A DNA stretch of 64,000 bases from Salticus scenicus (GCA_963930645.1 OZ005660.1:201335927-201399926); one strand, 5' to 3'; counted from the first letter of the stretch, positions 1 through 11,858 are shown. Made by a program: numbers and translations. The notes: a model not told the origin generated them from the letters alone.

Positions 1-228
1 TTTTTTTTCATTTAAAGCGTGTGTTTGAATTACAAATTGTCAAATATGGTCGTTTATGCCAACATAACATATTTTATTAGTGTTTTTATGTATTTTTAGG
101 CATTTTTAGCCATGTCAAAACTCTAGAAAAGTCAACCGATCCAAAAGAAATGGATTTTAATGCGCTGGTTAAAGACATTTAGAACTGCTTAGTAGAGAAG
201 AAATCCATAAAATAGACTGCCTGAGAAT

Positions 229-527
229 ATGGACTTCCTCGCAACATCTGTGTCCCTCCAGTGGAAGCCTGGAAAACGTAAGGCAAATTCACCTGACAAA
301 CTGCCGGCCAAATGCGCTAAAAAAAGGAACATCCACAATCTGATAATAATGTCGATATCTGCATCATCTGTTTGGAGCACCTGCTACCATGTCGAATAAG
401 AGCCAACTGAACCAAATGCAATGAGTGTGATCGTCTAGTGCATTTGACGTGTACCAATATACATGCAAACTATTTTACTTGTGAGCATTGCATTTCTGAT
501 TTGGAGGACGAACAAGACGACGAATAA
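229..527 (+). pseudogene. Decayed C-terminal zinc-finger tail of a pogo/jerky-type transposase
   Basis: An open, basic stretch from 229 (KPGKRKANSPDKLPAKCAKK) shifts frame near 350 into a cysteine/histidine-rich tail reading DICIICLEH, KCNECDRLVHLTC and YFTCEHC, then ends in an acidic tail and TAA at 525-527. The CxxC...KCxxC...HxxC...CxxC spacing resembles the PHD-like finger at the C-terminus of many arthropod DDE_1 (pogo/Tigger/jerky) transposases. The position where that family usually has Trp (before TKCNEC) is a TGA stop, and the two halves lie in different frames, so the copy is dead. The catalytic domain would lie left of the window. The family assignment rests on the cysteine pattern only; another PHD-type finger is possible. 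Confidence 0.5.
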
Positions 528-940
528 AATTGGAAAAATGCCATTTTCTGTCGTTATTTTGGCCACTGAATCCTTACAAAATGAATGAATTTTGTTATTT
601 TCTGTATCTATGGTGAGTTTTCTTATCATATTCCCATTTTTAGCGTATTTTTTAAGTGTGCCCCCCACAACCGGGTACACAAATATTTTGGCCAAAATGA
701 TCACTTTATAAAATTGGTGATAAAAATTTTCTGGTTGACGGAATAGATACAGTTACTTTATCAAACGTTAGCCAAGGGTTCTAGCTTTCCGTTGGTATTC
801 ATATGTTTGTATAATATTTACTTTATCAAAAGTTATGAGCCAAAATCAAAACTGTGCCCACAACTGGAGACATTCCCCTATATGTTTCTGTATAAATAAA
901 CTTAATTTGATAATTTTATTTTTAAAACATCTTATAAAAA
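528..940. other. AT-rich stretch, no gene seen
   Basis: No coding signal. A C-rich motif CCCCCCACAACCGGGTAC (~660-677) and a similar one near 856 may be part of the 3' region of the neighbouring transposon remnant. Confidence 0.4.
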
Positions 941-952
941 TAGATAACTCAC

Positions 953-1146
953 TTGCGTTGAATAAATAAGGAGCATGATATTTTCAATAGTTAACATCTT
1001 CAGATGTTTGTTTCCAACTCCTCGGACATCTACTATGGCACTATATCCTGCCACTTGTGTTGCCGGATCTTCAATGGAGTGAATCATGCAGTGAGTCAAT
1101 ACCCACATGAATAAATCTCTGTCCACCTTTTCTGGATCCCACATAC
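953..1146 (-). CDS. CRAL-TRIO lipid-binding protein, internal exon (alpha-tocopherol transfer protein-like)
   Basis: On the minus strand an acceptor (tttttctag) precedes an exon starting GT ATG TGG GAT CCA GAA, and a strong donor (CAA|GTGAGT) closes it: 194 bp, 64 full codons plus two bases. The peptide contains MWDPEKVDRDLFMW, ATQVAGYSAIVDVRGVGNKH and LKMLTIENIMLLIYSTQ. This is the family pattern of a W-D-P segment, then an E-x-x-T-Q...G...I-x-D-x-x-G strand, then a helix ending near the next exon. In the family this segment forms the start of the CRAL-TRIO (Sec14-like) pocket that carries tocopherol, retinal or phosphoinositides. The exon starts by completing a codon whose first base is supplied upstream, matching the exon at 23322-23561. 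Later exons must lie beyond the left edge. Paralogue identity cannot be fixed from two exons. Confidence 0.85.
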
Positions 1147-1540
1147 CTAGAAAAATCACCCAAGTTAAGCGTGAATTAAAAATTAAGAGATTTATTTTTA
1201 GATAATTAGAGTAGTTAATCACTTTTATCATAATAACAGTGGTTTTTGTTTTATGAATTATAATACAATTTACAACCATAATGTCATTAAAGTGCAATGA
1301 ATTTTTATTCCATCACTGTTTTATAACATTAAGTTCATAAAAAAAAAGAAAAGAAAATGATAAGTAAACAATAATTTATAATTTTCCTGTAAATAACTCC
1401 AAAGCAAATACTACTACTACTACTACTAATAATAATAATAATCAATTAAAAATAAATAAATAAATAAAACTAATTCTGTCAAAGACAGAATTTAATTTAC
1501 TACGGAGGACTATTAATTTCAATCTGTAAAATTTTTAAAA

Positions 1541-1587
<47 letters not shown>

Positions 1588-1834
1588 TTATCGAGCCCTA
1601 AAAAACCTAAAATAAAATTTATTCTTGCAGTGACATGCTATAAAATCATAAAAGTTTCAACAACAAGAAAATTTTAAAGAAAAATATAGATATTTCACTT
1701 TTGCAAAACATGAAAAATTTTAAATATTCCAAATATTTTAAAAAGCATTCGAGAACAATATTCCTTTTATATAAGTATTTGTTAGATATTTCTAGAATGT
1801 TCTATGACTTTTCTTGACACTTCTTAAACTTTTG

Positions 1835-1915
1835 GTTAGAGTGTCATGCTGATAACGCGATGGTCTCGGATTCGGTCCTCGAAAGACGATATAGTACTTT
1901 TTTTGCAGATAATTA
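1835..1915 (+). repeat. tRNA-like SINE relic
   Basis: GGTTAGAGTGTCATGCTGAT followed by TCTCGGATTCGGTCCTCG looks like weak A- and B-box segments of a tRNA head, followed by a T-rich tail. It is short and decayed, so I rate it low. Confidence 0.3.
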
Positions 1916-2701
1916 ATAGAAAAAAAAAAATGTCTGTTCATAAAAGAAAATCTTCCGTTGTCTACACAATATCCTAAGAGATTTAATTAGTTTTTTTTAA
2001 GTAGCTTTTCTTTCTTTCTTTCTTTCTTTTTTTTTTTTTTTTTTTTTTTGTAACTGAAAAGCACAAAATAAAATTTAAGTGAAAAATCATTTTTTAACGT
2101 TAGAAGCCTTTTATTGTGAAGCCCTAAAAAGCATAAAATAAAAATTTATTATGGTAAAGACATGCTACAAAGAAATGAAAGTTTCAACCTTAAGAAAATT
2201 TTAGAGAGAAATATAGGTACTTTCCTTTTGCAAGAGATGAAAAATTTTTAATGTTCAAAATATTTAAAAAAGCTTTCGAGACATTTGAAATTTGTGGCCT
2301 AACGAATGATTATACAAAAACTAATAACTAAGAATATTGGTCCCGAAAGCTTTTTAAAATATTTTGAACATTAAAAAATTTTCATTTCTTGCCAGAGGAA
2401 AGTACCTATATTTTTCTCTAAAATTTTCTTAGTCTTGAAACTTTCATTTCTTTGTAGCATGTCTTTATCAGAATAAATTTTTATTTATGTTTATAAGGGC
2501 TGTACAATAAAAAGCTTTTAAGGTTAAAAAATGATTTTTTACTTAAATTTTATTTTTTTTTAATTTTAATTAGTACGACAAGACTATTTCTTTCAATCTG
2601 GTATTTTGCGTCATTACCAATTTATAGTGTTTCACTTCAAAAATGCCTGCAAATATCCAATTTTGACATTTCTTACTCTATTTTAAAATATGCATCCGTA
2701 A

Positions 2702-2736
<35 letters not shown>

Positions 2737-2737
2737 T

Positions 2738-2815
2738 TCCTATCGGTGAGGATTGAGCTCACAACCTTCAGGTTCGTAGTTATGTACTCTGAGTGCAGAG
2801 CCAATGGGTCATGGC
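2738..2815 (-). repeat. tRNA-like SINE relic
   Basis: Read on the minus strand, GGCTCTGCACTCAGAG is followed by CCTGAAGGTTGTGAGCTCAA and TCCTCACC, a tRNA-like layout with a B-box-like GTTGTGAGCTCAATCC, ending in a poly(A/T) tract. It sits inside the composite repeat. Confidence 0.4.
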
Positions 2816-3149
2816 TGAATAATTCCTGAATATTTAGATTAGTGTTTCCAGATTTTTTTTTTCTTTTGAAAGAGTGTTAAAATAAGTAGTCCTGTCGTAC
2901 TAAGTTAAATTCTGTCATAGACAGAATTTCATTCATGTTTTTTTTTTTTTTTTTTTCCCCACTGCTTTGGTTGTTTCTCATGTGTTTTGAAGCACTGAAT
3001 TAAAAAGATGTCTTTTTTCCCTACCACGTAAGGATTTTTCACAAAGTAAGGATGAATATCGGGAGAATTCACCTACAGACTATATCAAATTCGAACCAAT
3101 TTTTGTATAAAATACATTAAAATCGGCTATTATTTACACATTACACTGG

Positions 3150-3595
3150 CCTACAAAAATGAAGTTGCCAAAATTTGATTTGATGATTTCAGCTGAGCTT
3201 TATGTTTTTTGATATGCTGAAACCGAAAATGAAGCCCATTTTTCTCTATCACGTATAGATTTTTGCCAATACAGGGTGTTTACCGACACGATTTCTTACA
3301 TATACCATCATAACAATCGGTTGGTTGGTTGGTTGATATGGTTTTAAGTCACACTGGTGCTTCACAATTACAACAATAGGCATCTATGATTAATTAATCA
3401 TGGAAACTTACTATAAAACTCACTATATAATTATATTGGTGGAAGAGTAATGGAGGAAACTGTATAAGCAGGCACCCTGTATTGACAAAAATCTATACGT
3501 GATAGAGAAAAACTGGCTTCATTTTCGGTTTCAGCACACCTAAAAACATAAAGATCAGCCAAATTTATAAAATCAAAATTTTACATGTCGACCTG
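3150..3595. mobile_element. Inverted-repeat (MITE-like) element split by a SINE tail relic
   Basis: The left arm includes TGCTGAAACCGAAAATGAAG, CACGTATAGATTTTTGCCAA and TACAGGGTG. The right arm carries the same in reverse complement (CACCCTGTATTGACAAAAAT, CTTCATTTTCGGTTTCAGCA). Between the arms, 3318-3365 reads (TTGG)n then ATGGTTTTAAGTCACACTGG, a diverged 3' end of the SINE seen intact at 24318-24638. Confidence 0.6.
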
Positions 3596-4645
3596 AGTTA
3601 TCCTTTAAATGTGTTTCTCTACATCGAAACTCCTTTTAAGATAATTTTACCTTGTGAGGGGAGAGGGGATTCTCTATGCAGCATCCAGTAATAATCTGCT
3701 AACAAGTTAACACCTCCATCGTCCCTGATACCTTCTCTACATTTCTTTGGTGTCTTGATAAAATAACGCTCCTTGTTTTTAATTTATTTTTTATCTCATT
3801 TTTTGACCGTAAAACTGGGCCACGTACTTTTTAAAATGATTGAAATGAATTGAAATGATGGGTTGCCATATAAATTTCATACTTTAGTTAATTTAAAAAA
3901 TATATAATTGTCGTTTCGCACCCCTGTGCCAAATGCATTGCATTAATACTGTGTCCTCACTTCTGCCCACCATATCAGAAATTCCTCCCCCAGACCAGTA
4001 AACTGGCTGGACAACATTTTAACTAGACCAAATCTAATTAACAAACTCAATAAGATTTTCTCCCTATTAATGGTTATATCAAATGCCACTGATTAATTTT
4101 GTTATCAATAACACTGCCTACTGGCTCAGACAGGAACCTAGATCTCCTCAAGAGCAACGTATACTAGATTATCATGCACATGCTCTGCTGTAGAAATGGA
4201 TTCAACGACCAGTAGCCTGTTGCCCCTTGTCGCGAGAAGCGCACGCCCGGCAACAGGTGATTGCACCACAGCACTTATCTTAATATGTTTCTGCTGTTTA
4301 CCTCATAAACTCTAAATGAACTTTATCGACCAGAATCAATTCAAACCAAGAACTTTTCTCTCGATTATTATTTTAACCTCTCTCGCCCTTTGTCGGTCTT
4401 GGGATACAAGCCTGGCGAAACTTTGTATATATTTTTTTTTTTCCAATAAACCTCGGAGTAGTCCCCTTTGTCTCGACATTGAATCGCTCAACATCGCTCT
4501 AATAGTGATGAGCGGGGGCTGCTCCCTGTTAAATTGTCGTGTCGAAAAACTGTTTGTACCTCTGGGTTCAGAAAAATCGCCCCTTTCATTTGGTACTAAA
4601 TTTGTAGCGATAGGACTGATATTTCTAATTTATTTTCGTGTTACA
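3596..4645. repeat. Dispersed non-coding repeat, related to the 29.5-29.8 kb duplicated unit
   Basis: 3815-3895 (CACGTACTTTTTAAAATGA ... TTTCATACTTTAGTTAATTT) and 4533-4640 (AATTGTCGTGTCGAAAAACT ... TCGCCCCTTTCATTTGGTA) reappear in reverse complement in the duplicated unit at 29520-29840. The 125-codon open frame at 4316-4693 lies over this repeat and has no recognisable domain, so I do not call it a gene. Confidence 0.5.
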
Positions 4646-4964
4646 CAAAACTGGTCTACAAAAACTGACGATGACGGTTTTACCCAGATTTAAACTAGTA
4701 GTCCTCCTAGTCCTAATAAATAAAATGAAAATGAAAATAAATCAATAAATAAATCTCTATGTAATAATTTTTTCACATATAACATCAATCTATGTCAGCC
4801 AAATTATTTCAGCTATTCGAAAAATTCGAAAATTTGAATAATATTAATAAACAAATAAAAGTTAAAAAATATTTTAACTGGCATGTATTGCTTTTCATAA
4901 TTATATTTTCTGATTTTCGTTACTTAAGATTCAATCTCAATTCTGAATTCTCAATCCTCAATCC

Positions 4965-5030
4965 TAAAAAAAAAAAAAAAAAGAGAGAGAGAGAGAAAGA
5001 GAGAGAGAGTGTGTGTGTGTGTGTGGGGAG
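4965..5030. repeat. Compound microsatellite (A)n(GA)n(GT)n(G)n
   Basis: A poly(A) run passes into GA and GT dinucleotide repeats and a G-rich tail. Confidence 0.9.
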
Positions 5031-6335
5031 GGGGGAATTATTAATTTAAACTTTAAGTTATTTAAAATATTTGAAGCTGAATTGTATGATTTATATATAA
5101 TTTTAAATTTTACTTGCACAGTTCCATTTTCATTTTTAATTATAGATTTTTAAAATTAATTTTAAAACTTTACGAGGATGCCGGAGCAAATAAAAGCCAA
5201 AAATGCTTTATCTATACGTATAATATTTTTCATAAACAAACACAAAACACGCTGTTTCTACAGTAATTTAAACGAATAATTATTCCCCTCAAAAAACTTT
5301 TATTATTATTTCCAAAATGTAAATTAAGCAGCTGAAAGCTGATTTAAGTTATATCATTTTCCATCATTTAAAGTAATGAAACTTTGTAAGAAAGAGAGCT
5401 ATTCATGTTTGTATTTCAGTAAGTATATAACTTTTGAAGCGGTAACATATATTTTGAAACTTGAAAGCACAAGTCCGGTCTGTAAATATTATTTACATAA
5501 TAAGTAACAAAACTGCATATAAATTAAAGTGCTTTATCTTTTATATGTATGTGAAAAACATTAGCACTTTTGTGTATATCTAGTCAGTTTTGTTTTTAAG
5601 AAAAGTTGTTCCATAGAAAATTCTTTTCTAATATTTCAGAATCCTAAAAGTGTGTTAAATACTTCAAAAAGACAACCTCATCTCATAAATTTGTTTTCCT
5701 ACGCTTTTAACTGAGCGTCAAAATGATGATTTGAACATGCTCATAATTTCCGGAAAACTCGTTTTAATGAATATTCACAATTTACTTTTACGGCAAAGCA
5801 ATTAAATGGGTGAAAAATGGAAGGTTAACAGGTTTTTTAATACCCAAACATGTAATTGCTATGCATATGTATATATATTTTTTAAATGAATTTTCAAATT
5901 TGTAATCATTCTTAGCTTTCATATTTGCATAGCGTATTTAAGAATTTACATTTAGCGCGATGGCAATTACTTCTAACAATAATAATTATAATTATAAATT
6001 CTTGTTATTAAATTGATTTTTTTTTTTTTTTTTTTTTGGAGTTTACAGTTAAAATTTTGTATTGAAAGGAAAAAAAAAAAAAAAAAAAAAAGAATGACCA
6101 GTAACAAATTAAAAAAAAAAAAAAAAGAAAAGAAAAAGAAAAAATAAATAAATAATTGGGATTATTCTGTAAAAAGTAATGCTCGTAATGCGTTCTCGCT
6201 GTAGCATGATTAGAAAATTTCACTGACGCATTTGTGTGAAACTAATGCATTTATATGTGACTGACGCATACAATACTTTTTCTTTCTAATTTGTCTTTAT
6301 TATTATTATTATTACAACATGCAGAGTATTAAACC
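5031..6335. other. AT-rich intron sequence, nothing recognised
   Basis: Only homopolymer runs (6017-6037, 6070-6091, 6111-6126) and simple AT repeats are visible. Confidence 0.6.
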
Positions 6336-6901
6336 CATAGACCTATTATAAGAGTGATCAGGACAATGGCAACCTTCTTTGGTGGCAAAGATAACTCATA
6401 AAAAGGTCATGTGACTGTTGATCTACAGGAATCCAAATTGGCCAATATTGAAATTTACTCGCTATGCTCTAAACTCTGCTTTTTATTAAACAGACGATAT
6501 TTTTCCCCTTTTCTTTGAAAGTTCTTTTTAAAATTTTTATTTCACTTTAAAAGTTAGATTGTTTTGAATTTAAAAATAATTTTATAGCAAGAAAGAGTAA
6601 TTAGATGTACTTTAGAAGCCCTAGAAGTTATGTAAAATAAAGATTTTATTTCACAGGTAAGCTTCTTTTTAATACTTTAATATTTCGTTCTTGCTGTTTC
6701 GTTTTACACAAGTTTTTCTTGCTATATCTTTTAATAATAATAATAATAATAATATTTATATTCAGAACAAAAAATCGCCAATAACACTATAAATGCCATA
6801 AAAGGTAATCTTTTTCAACAGTAACGTGGTTTCATCTTTGCACCTTTTCTTATATTCCCTTAATAATGGAATGCTCCGTCCACTCTTTTAATAGGTCTAT
6901 G
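6336..6901. mobile_element. hAT-like MITE with 8-bp target duplication
   Basis: Terminal inverted repeats CATAGACCTATTATAAGAGT (left) and ACTCTTTTAATAGGTCTATG (right) are flanked by a direct 8-bp repeat ATTAAACC (6328-6335 and 6902-6909). An 8-bp duplication is the hAT signature. There is no coding sequence, so this is a non-autonomous copy of 566 bp. Confidence 0.65.
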
Positions 6902-7095
6902 ATTAAACCCAGTGGAATGTCATATTTAGGAAATTTGAAATATTACATTAGAACAACATACTGCAATTGGAGTAAAAAAAATATTAAATATCTGATGGGA
7001 TATAAGCATTTCCTCTAAATAATTTTTCTACTAAATGATTTTTGATGCCGCGCATGCACAAGCATTAATAAATTTTAGTTTGCGTAATTCATTAT

Positions 7096-7277
7096 CAGAG
7101 CTGCCAACCAAATCCGGCAAATTGTTAGTACCGCCCCTTTTCCTACACCAATAAATTTTTAGAGCAATTCTCTTCAAATATATTTACGATGAATGAAGAA
7201 AACAAATTCTTTAAAAATTAAGTGGTGTAGAAAAAGGGGCGGTACTAACAATTTGCCGGATTAGGTTGGCAGCTCTG
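7096..7277. mobile_element. MITE, TIR CAGAGCTGCCAACC
   Basis: A 182-bp near-perfect palindrome. The arms share CAGAGCTGCCAACC, AATCCGGCAAATTGTTAGTA and CCGCCCCTTTT. The flanks carry CATTAT at 7090-7095 and 7278-7283. CAGRG termini suggest hAT, but only 6 bp of duplication is visible. Confidence 0.75.
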
Positions 7278-7384
7278 CATTATCCTAACGTGTTGATCTA
7301 CTTATATAGAAACCCCAAGCAAATATCGGGACAATTCGAAATGTTATCGTCGGTAGAATGAACTTAGTTTCAGTCTCTCTCTCT

Positions 7385-7403
7385 CTCTTTCAAAAATAAA
7401 TAA

Positions 7404-7438
<35 letters not shown>

Positions 7439-7440
7439 AA
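7385..7440. repeat. (AAAT)n microsatellite
   Basis: About ten AAAT units follow a short CT run. Confidence 0.9.
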
Positions 7441-7853
7441 GTGATATTAATATTTATTCGCTCCAACGAACACTATATTATTATTAATTAAATCAAACTA
7501 ACGTGGATAAAAATCTTTACAGTGTTGCTTTATAAAGAGAGGAACTAAATTTCAGTCCCTCTGAAAATCACGCTTTTTTTAAACCTCTTGAAAATTATTT
7601 ACGACATAGTATTTATGACGTTATGGGCCATATTATTTAAAAAGTATTTTATAAAAAATGGAAACTGTATAATTTTTCTTTATATTAAAATTTTAACGTT
7701 TCAGTGTATTTAGATTACTTAAATAAAACACTTAGATATTGTAACAAAAGTTTACTATTATAATATAATATTTTAAAATGCAGAATGATTCCTAATGAAT
7801 ATAGCTATTATAAACGGCTATAACTATATATTTAAATATATATATATATATAT
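7441..7853. other. AT-rich stretch, nothing recognised
   Basis: No coding signal or inverted repeat was seen. It ends in a TA repeat into which the next element inserted. Confidence 0.6.
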
Positions 7854-8474
7854 TGTTACAAAATTGTAAATAATTGTGTTTATTTTTGTATAAATTCTTT
7901 CAAAGAGGCTTAGTAAGTTGATAAAGTGCTAATTTTGTGCATTTCTAGTCGTTTTAGCGTTGAAATAGCCTTAATTTCCCTTAAAAACGCATTAAAAAGT
8001 CCCAATAAGGCAGGTAATGGATTTGGCGCCAAATTTGGCGACTTTTTCCCACCTTGGCGATTTTTTTGGCGACCTTGGCGAGAAAATCCTTATTAGGGAT
8101 ATACCAAATATGGAAGCTGTAAGTTGATTGGTTGACCACTTTCTAGAGTTTTCTCGAAAAATCTGGGTTCCATGGAACAGTATATAAGAAGCGCTTTCTC
8201 GCCAAGGCAGTCAGTCAGTTCAGTCTGTGATCGGAGTCGGTCAGCTTGCATTGAGCCTCTTCGAAAGAGACTTGCGTTAAGTGTTATTGCTATACAGTTT
8301 GTACTGTGGATTTGCTATTGACAGCTGTTTTTTTTAAGCTGTGTTTACTGGTCGAATTGAAGCTGATACTTGGTTTATAGACCTGTATTTTTCTGGAACT
8401 TTCTGTGAATACATTACTGAATTTTTATACGTTTGGCCTTTCATTCTCGGACAACTCACGAACCCCCAAGTACG

Positions 8475-8479
<5 letters not shown>
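7854..8479 (+). mobile_element. Solo LTR of an LTR retrotransposon (626 bp)
   Basis: It starts TGTTACAAAATTGTAAATAA and ends TACGCAACA (TG...CA), flanked by ATAT on both sides, although this is inside a TA microsatellite so the duplication is weak. It has GC-richer U3 sequence with repeated TTGGCG motifs and a TATA box (CAGTATATAAGAAGCGC, ~8177-8193). No internal coding region adjoins it. A related LTR lies in the opposite strand at 38467-39076, with the same terminal TGTTGCGTAC/GTACGCAACA, and a fragment lies at 40135-40378. Ty3/gypsy or BEL/Pao are both possible. Confidence 0.7.
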
Positions 8480-8544
<65 letters not shown>

Positions 8545-8545
8545 G
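8480..8545. repeat. (TA)n microsatellite
   Basis: A continuous TA run broken once by CA. Confidence 0.95.
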
Positions 8546-8636
8546 ATTATAGACACACACACTAAGGGACAAAAAGAAAAGCCGCACTTGGATATTTTCA
8601 TTTTCTCTTTCTGCATCCGCCAATTTTGTAGTTTAA

Positions 8637-8864
8637 CCCTCGCTTTCCCAAGATGGGGTCATTATTACCACATTTTGAAGTTGAAATTTAGTTAAGCCCA
8701 CCTCATTCAAAAAGTGCGCTAATTCGCCAGAGATAGCAAACGTAACCAGTGGAATGCTGCAACTTCTAAACTATACAAAAAGGCACGGTTTTTCGCCAAA
8801 CGTGCCAAGCAGCACCTGAAAGCAATTTTTCTGCAGTAACACCTTAATCTTGAAAAAGCGAGGG
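8637..8864. mobile_element. piggyBac-type MITE (TTAA duplication)
   Basis: Termini CCCTCGCTTTCCCAAGAT and ATCTTGAAAAAGCGAGGG are inverted repeats. Each is flanked by TTAA (8633-8636 and 8865-8868), the target of piggyBac-class elements. It is 228 bp and non-coding. Confidence 0.75.
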
Positions 8865-9037
8865 TTAAAAGCAAATATTCGAACATATTTCATTACGTCG
8901 TCCTCCACGTACACTTTAGGATTGATCCCGTGTTAAAAACAAAATGAAGTTGACAGGGAATTTGTAATTTTAGAAAGTATTTAAAATATTCCAAGGATAA
9001 GACAATTAACAATGTCGCAAAAAGTATTAATTTTACA

Positions 9038-9069
<32 letters not shown>

Positions 9070-9089
9070 GTGAGATGACAAAATAATTA

Positions 9090-9783
9090 CGAGGTGTGAT
9101 CAAAAAAAAAATGTTACAAGCTGCAGTATTTGAAAACTACATATTGTGGAGAACTTTTGTTTCCCCAGAGTGGAGACAGATGGTGCTACTTGCCATACAG
9201 CAGGTGTGCGGGTAGGTAGTGAAAGTTCCCAGACGGTTCAGGACGATTGAAATGGCAAGACGCTTAGGAAATTGGACTCGTCTGGAAGTGCGAACCGTGA
9301 TTTGATTTTTATGGGCAAAGAATGTGTCCGCGAAGCATCTGACGCAAACGGCCTGGCATGTTGAGTGAAGGTGTCATCCTCCTGCATGACAATGCTAGGC
9401 CCCATACTGCTCAAGCAACGCAGGAATTGTTGTGACGGTTCATGTAGGAAATCTCGAGTCACCCCCATACAGTCCATATTTGGCACCCAGTGACTATTTC
9501 CTGTTTCCGAGGTTGAAGGAGCACTTATCCGGCAAACAGTTCTTATCAGACAGTGCTGTGAAAACATCCGCCGAGACCTGGCTCAATGGACAGGGACCTG
9601 ATTTCTACCAAGACGGGTTAAACAAGTTGGTTCTGCGTTCTGATAAATGCCTAAATGGACTTTGTGATTATGCCGAAAAGTGATAGGCACATATACCTCT
9701 TAATTCTCTTTTCTATTTTCTGTCTATTGTTAATAAATATTTTTTTTATTCGACTTGTAACCTTTTTTTCTGATCACCCCTCG
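9090..9783 (+). mobile_element. Internally deleted mariner element
   Basis: TIRs are CGAGGTGTGATCAAAAAAAA at the left and TTTTTTTCTGATCACCCCTCG-like sequence at the right, with a TA target duplication at 9088-9089 and 9784-9785. The element is 694 bp, about half the usual 1.3 kb of mariner, because the middle of the transposase is missing. Confidence 0.85.
9252..9683 (+). pseudogene. Mariner transposase remnant (HTH start joined to catalytic C-terminus)
   Basis: From ATG 9252 the frame reads MARRLGNWTRLEVRTVI, a stop, then FLWAKNVSASE, the mariner N-terminal helix-turn-helix. After a deletion near 9340-9365 the sequence resumes in the catalytic domain with VILLHDNARPHTA (second catalytic Asp), a frameshift and stop, then PPYSPYLAPSDYFLFPRLKE (region of the third Asp), and ends with KLVLRSDKCLNGLCDYAEK and TGA at 9681-9683. 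The usual protein is about 345 residues; less than half remains. It cannot encode a working enzyme, though its TIRs could still be acted on by a relative. Confidence 0.85.
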
Positions 9784-9879
9784 TATATGTTAACGAAAAA
9801 TTGGTGAGATAGTTTTTAGCAAGATATAAAATGTTTTGACCTGTTTAAACTGGAAATTTGTGTTTAGGCGACTCTGTTG

Positions 9880-10830
9880 CTCATCGAACCGAGATGACCG
9901 CGAGTTACGAAGCAAAAATTTTAAAAATCGATTTGTATCGTTTTCAGAACTTAGAAAATATTAAAAAGAAAAAAGTCTATAGCAAAATACTTTACACAAA
10001 AGCAGGGCGGGAACAATTTAACAAAGCAGGTTAAAAACCAGAAAATCTGCAAAAAAAGCCGTTATTAAGAAAAAGAATTATAAAAAACAAAACTTCAGTT
10101 GACCAAAAATTAAAAAGAAATATCAACTAATTATTGCGCTGAACTGATTTTCAAGTTTAATTTATTTCTAGATGACAGAAAAGGCTACGAGGAGGACGAA
10201 AAAGTGACCCACTTAATGAAAATTGCACTCTTAAAACAGTGACACATACTCCGTACATTATGATACGGAAATGCACAACTTTTCAAGGAGTCGGGCAAAT
10301 TTTCATTCTCAAGGGATAAATTAACTAGAATTAAAATGCGGCCATTGCAAAAGTGGCGCCTGACCGATTATTTTGAAGCTATCTCAGGTTTTCCCGCAAA
10401 CAGCATGTCAGGATGATATTGCACCTTGCTAAAAGTCGTCTGTGGTACGTTTATTTCATTCAAAATGTTAAAATTACCTATCCATTCCCATGAGCACCTA
10501 TAATTCTGAAAGCAATAATATCTTTTTAAATTTAAGTTAAATCCTACAAAGAATATCGTAGAAATTTTTCAATATCAGACCTGTAAATAGTCCTAATCTC
10601 AATCCGCTCGAAAATATTTAGTCTATAAAAAAGACGGGAGAGAGGAGGAAGATTCGAAATTTGCAGCCTAGAATTCTGCAAGAACTAGAAAAAATTATTT
10701 ATGATATTTGAAGCAATGAAACTTCTGAGATTTATATTAAAACACTGTATAATACCATACCATTGCGCATTAGAACAGTAATTTCATATAAAGGGGAAAT
10801 CAACCCAATGCAGAATATGTATTTTTATTA
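9880..10830 (+). pseudogene. Tc1-like transposase, heavily decayed
   Basis: Conceptual reading in shifting frames gives PVNSPNLNPLENI (the Tc1 SPDLNPIENxW motif at ~10580-10623, Trp replaced by a stop), then LQELEKIIYDI and NTIPLRIRTVISYKGE, the usual Tc1 C-terminus. Upstream, IMIRKCTTFQGVGQIFILKG near 10260-10320 matches the VMVWGCFSxxGVGxLxFLxG strand. Many stops and frameshifts are present. No clean TIRs were found. Confidence 0.6.
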
Positions 10831-11150
10831 AGTAATTGTTTAGATCTAACAAATAAGTAGTTTTATTTCATATAATAAAATATAACTTGTTTATTTCATA
10901 TGATAAATCATGATATGATACCAAGTATAAGTTTATTATATTACGTTTTAAAAGAAAGTTTTATGTAGATTTTTATTATGTACTTCGTAGAGTGTAATAA
11001 AGCGAATTACTAAACCGAAAATGTACAAAGGTTCATCTTTTTGGGATTAAGCAAACATGACAGTTTTATTTGTTTCAATCATTAGTTTTGATGTTATTGC
11101 AAACAAAAAAAAAAGTTTAAGTCAATTTTTTCTGCAGTGCGACCCTTTTT
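10831..11150. other. AT-rich stretch, nothing recognised
   Basis: No coding or repeat structure seen. Confidence 0.5.
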
Positions 11151-11169
11151 TTTTTTTTTGGTCCCTTAG

Positions 11170-11806
11170 CGTGTATATATATATATATATTCGTAAGAAT
11201 TGCACAGAATATAAAACAAATTCAATTATTTTTATTTTTTTATACATGCTTTATAAATGTTCTATGTGACTCCGCTTGGTAACACGCTCGACATCTGAAA
11301 GGCAATCCATTTCATGCCATTACATTTTTCAGTGTATCCGGAGTCACCAACACAAGAGCATTAGAAATGCACATTTTGAGTTCTGGAATTATTTGGGTTT
11401 ATATGAACAACCTTATATGTGTGTTTCCTTTACCCAAAACAATCCATAAGTCAAAATGCGCATTTTTAATGCACTTGCGTTGGTGATTCCAGGTATGGTA
11501 AAAAATGTACGGCGTGAAACGGACTACCACTTATATGTTGTACGTGTCACCAAGGGGGAGGGGAAGGGTCACATAAAACATTTATAAAGTATCTAAAAAA
11601 AACTTATTTTATATTCTGCGCAATTCTTATACATTATATATATATATATATAATTTAAAAAAAATGTATGGCGTGAAACGGACTACCACTTATATGTTGT
11701 ACGTGTTACCAAAGGGAGTCAGATAGAACATTTATAAAGTATGTAAAAAAGAAAAATAAATAAATAAATAAATAAAAATTACTTTTATACTCTGTGCAAT
11801 TCTTAT

Positions 11807-11858
<52 letters not shown>

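Larger units (their letters stand above)
1473..2927. repeat. Composite palindromic repeat with nested inverted arms
   Basis: Outer ends are inverted copies: the left starts ATTCTGTCAAAGACAGAAT and runs on TTAATTTACTACGGAGGACT, and the right end reads back as ATTCTGTCTATGACAGAAT plus TTAACTTAGTACGACAGGAC. Each terminus is itself a small palindrome. Inside, 2078-2285 and 2337-2545 form a long hairpin, and 1590-1760 is a third direct copy of the same arm. The terminal motif recurs near 28670-28716 and 39190-39230, so it belongs to a dispersed family. No coding sequence. Confidence 0.6.

Noticed and set aside
4316..4693. 125-codon open frame on the plus strand
   Set aside because: It overlaps a dispersed repeat found inverted at 29.5 kb, has no recognisable domain, and is read through homopolymer runs.
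8334..8616. Tyr-Ile repeat open frames
   Set aside because: Translation of the (TA)n microsatellite next to the solo LTR.
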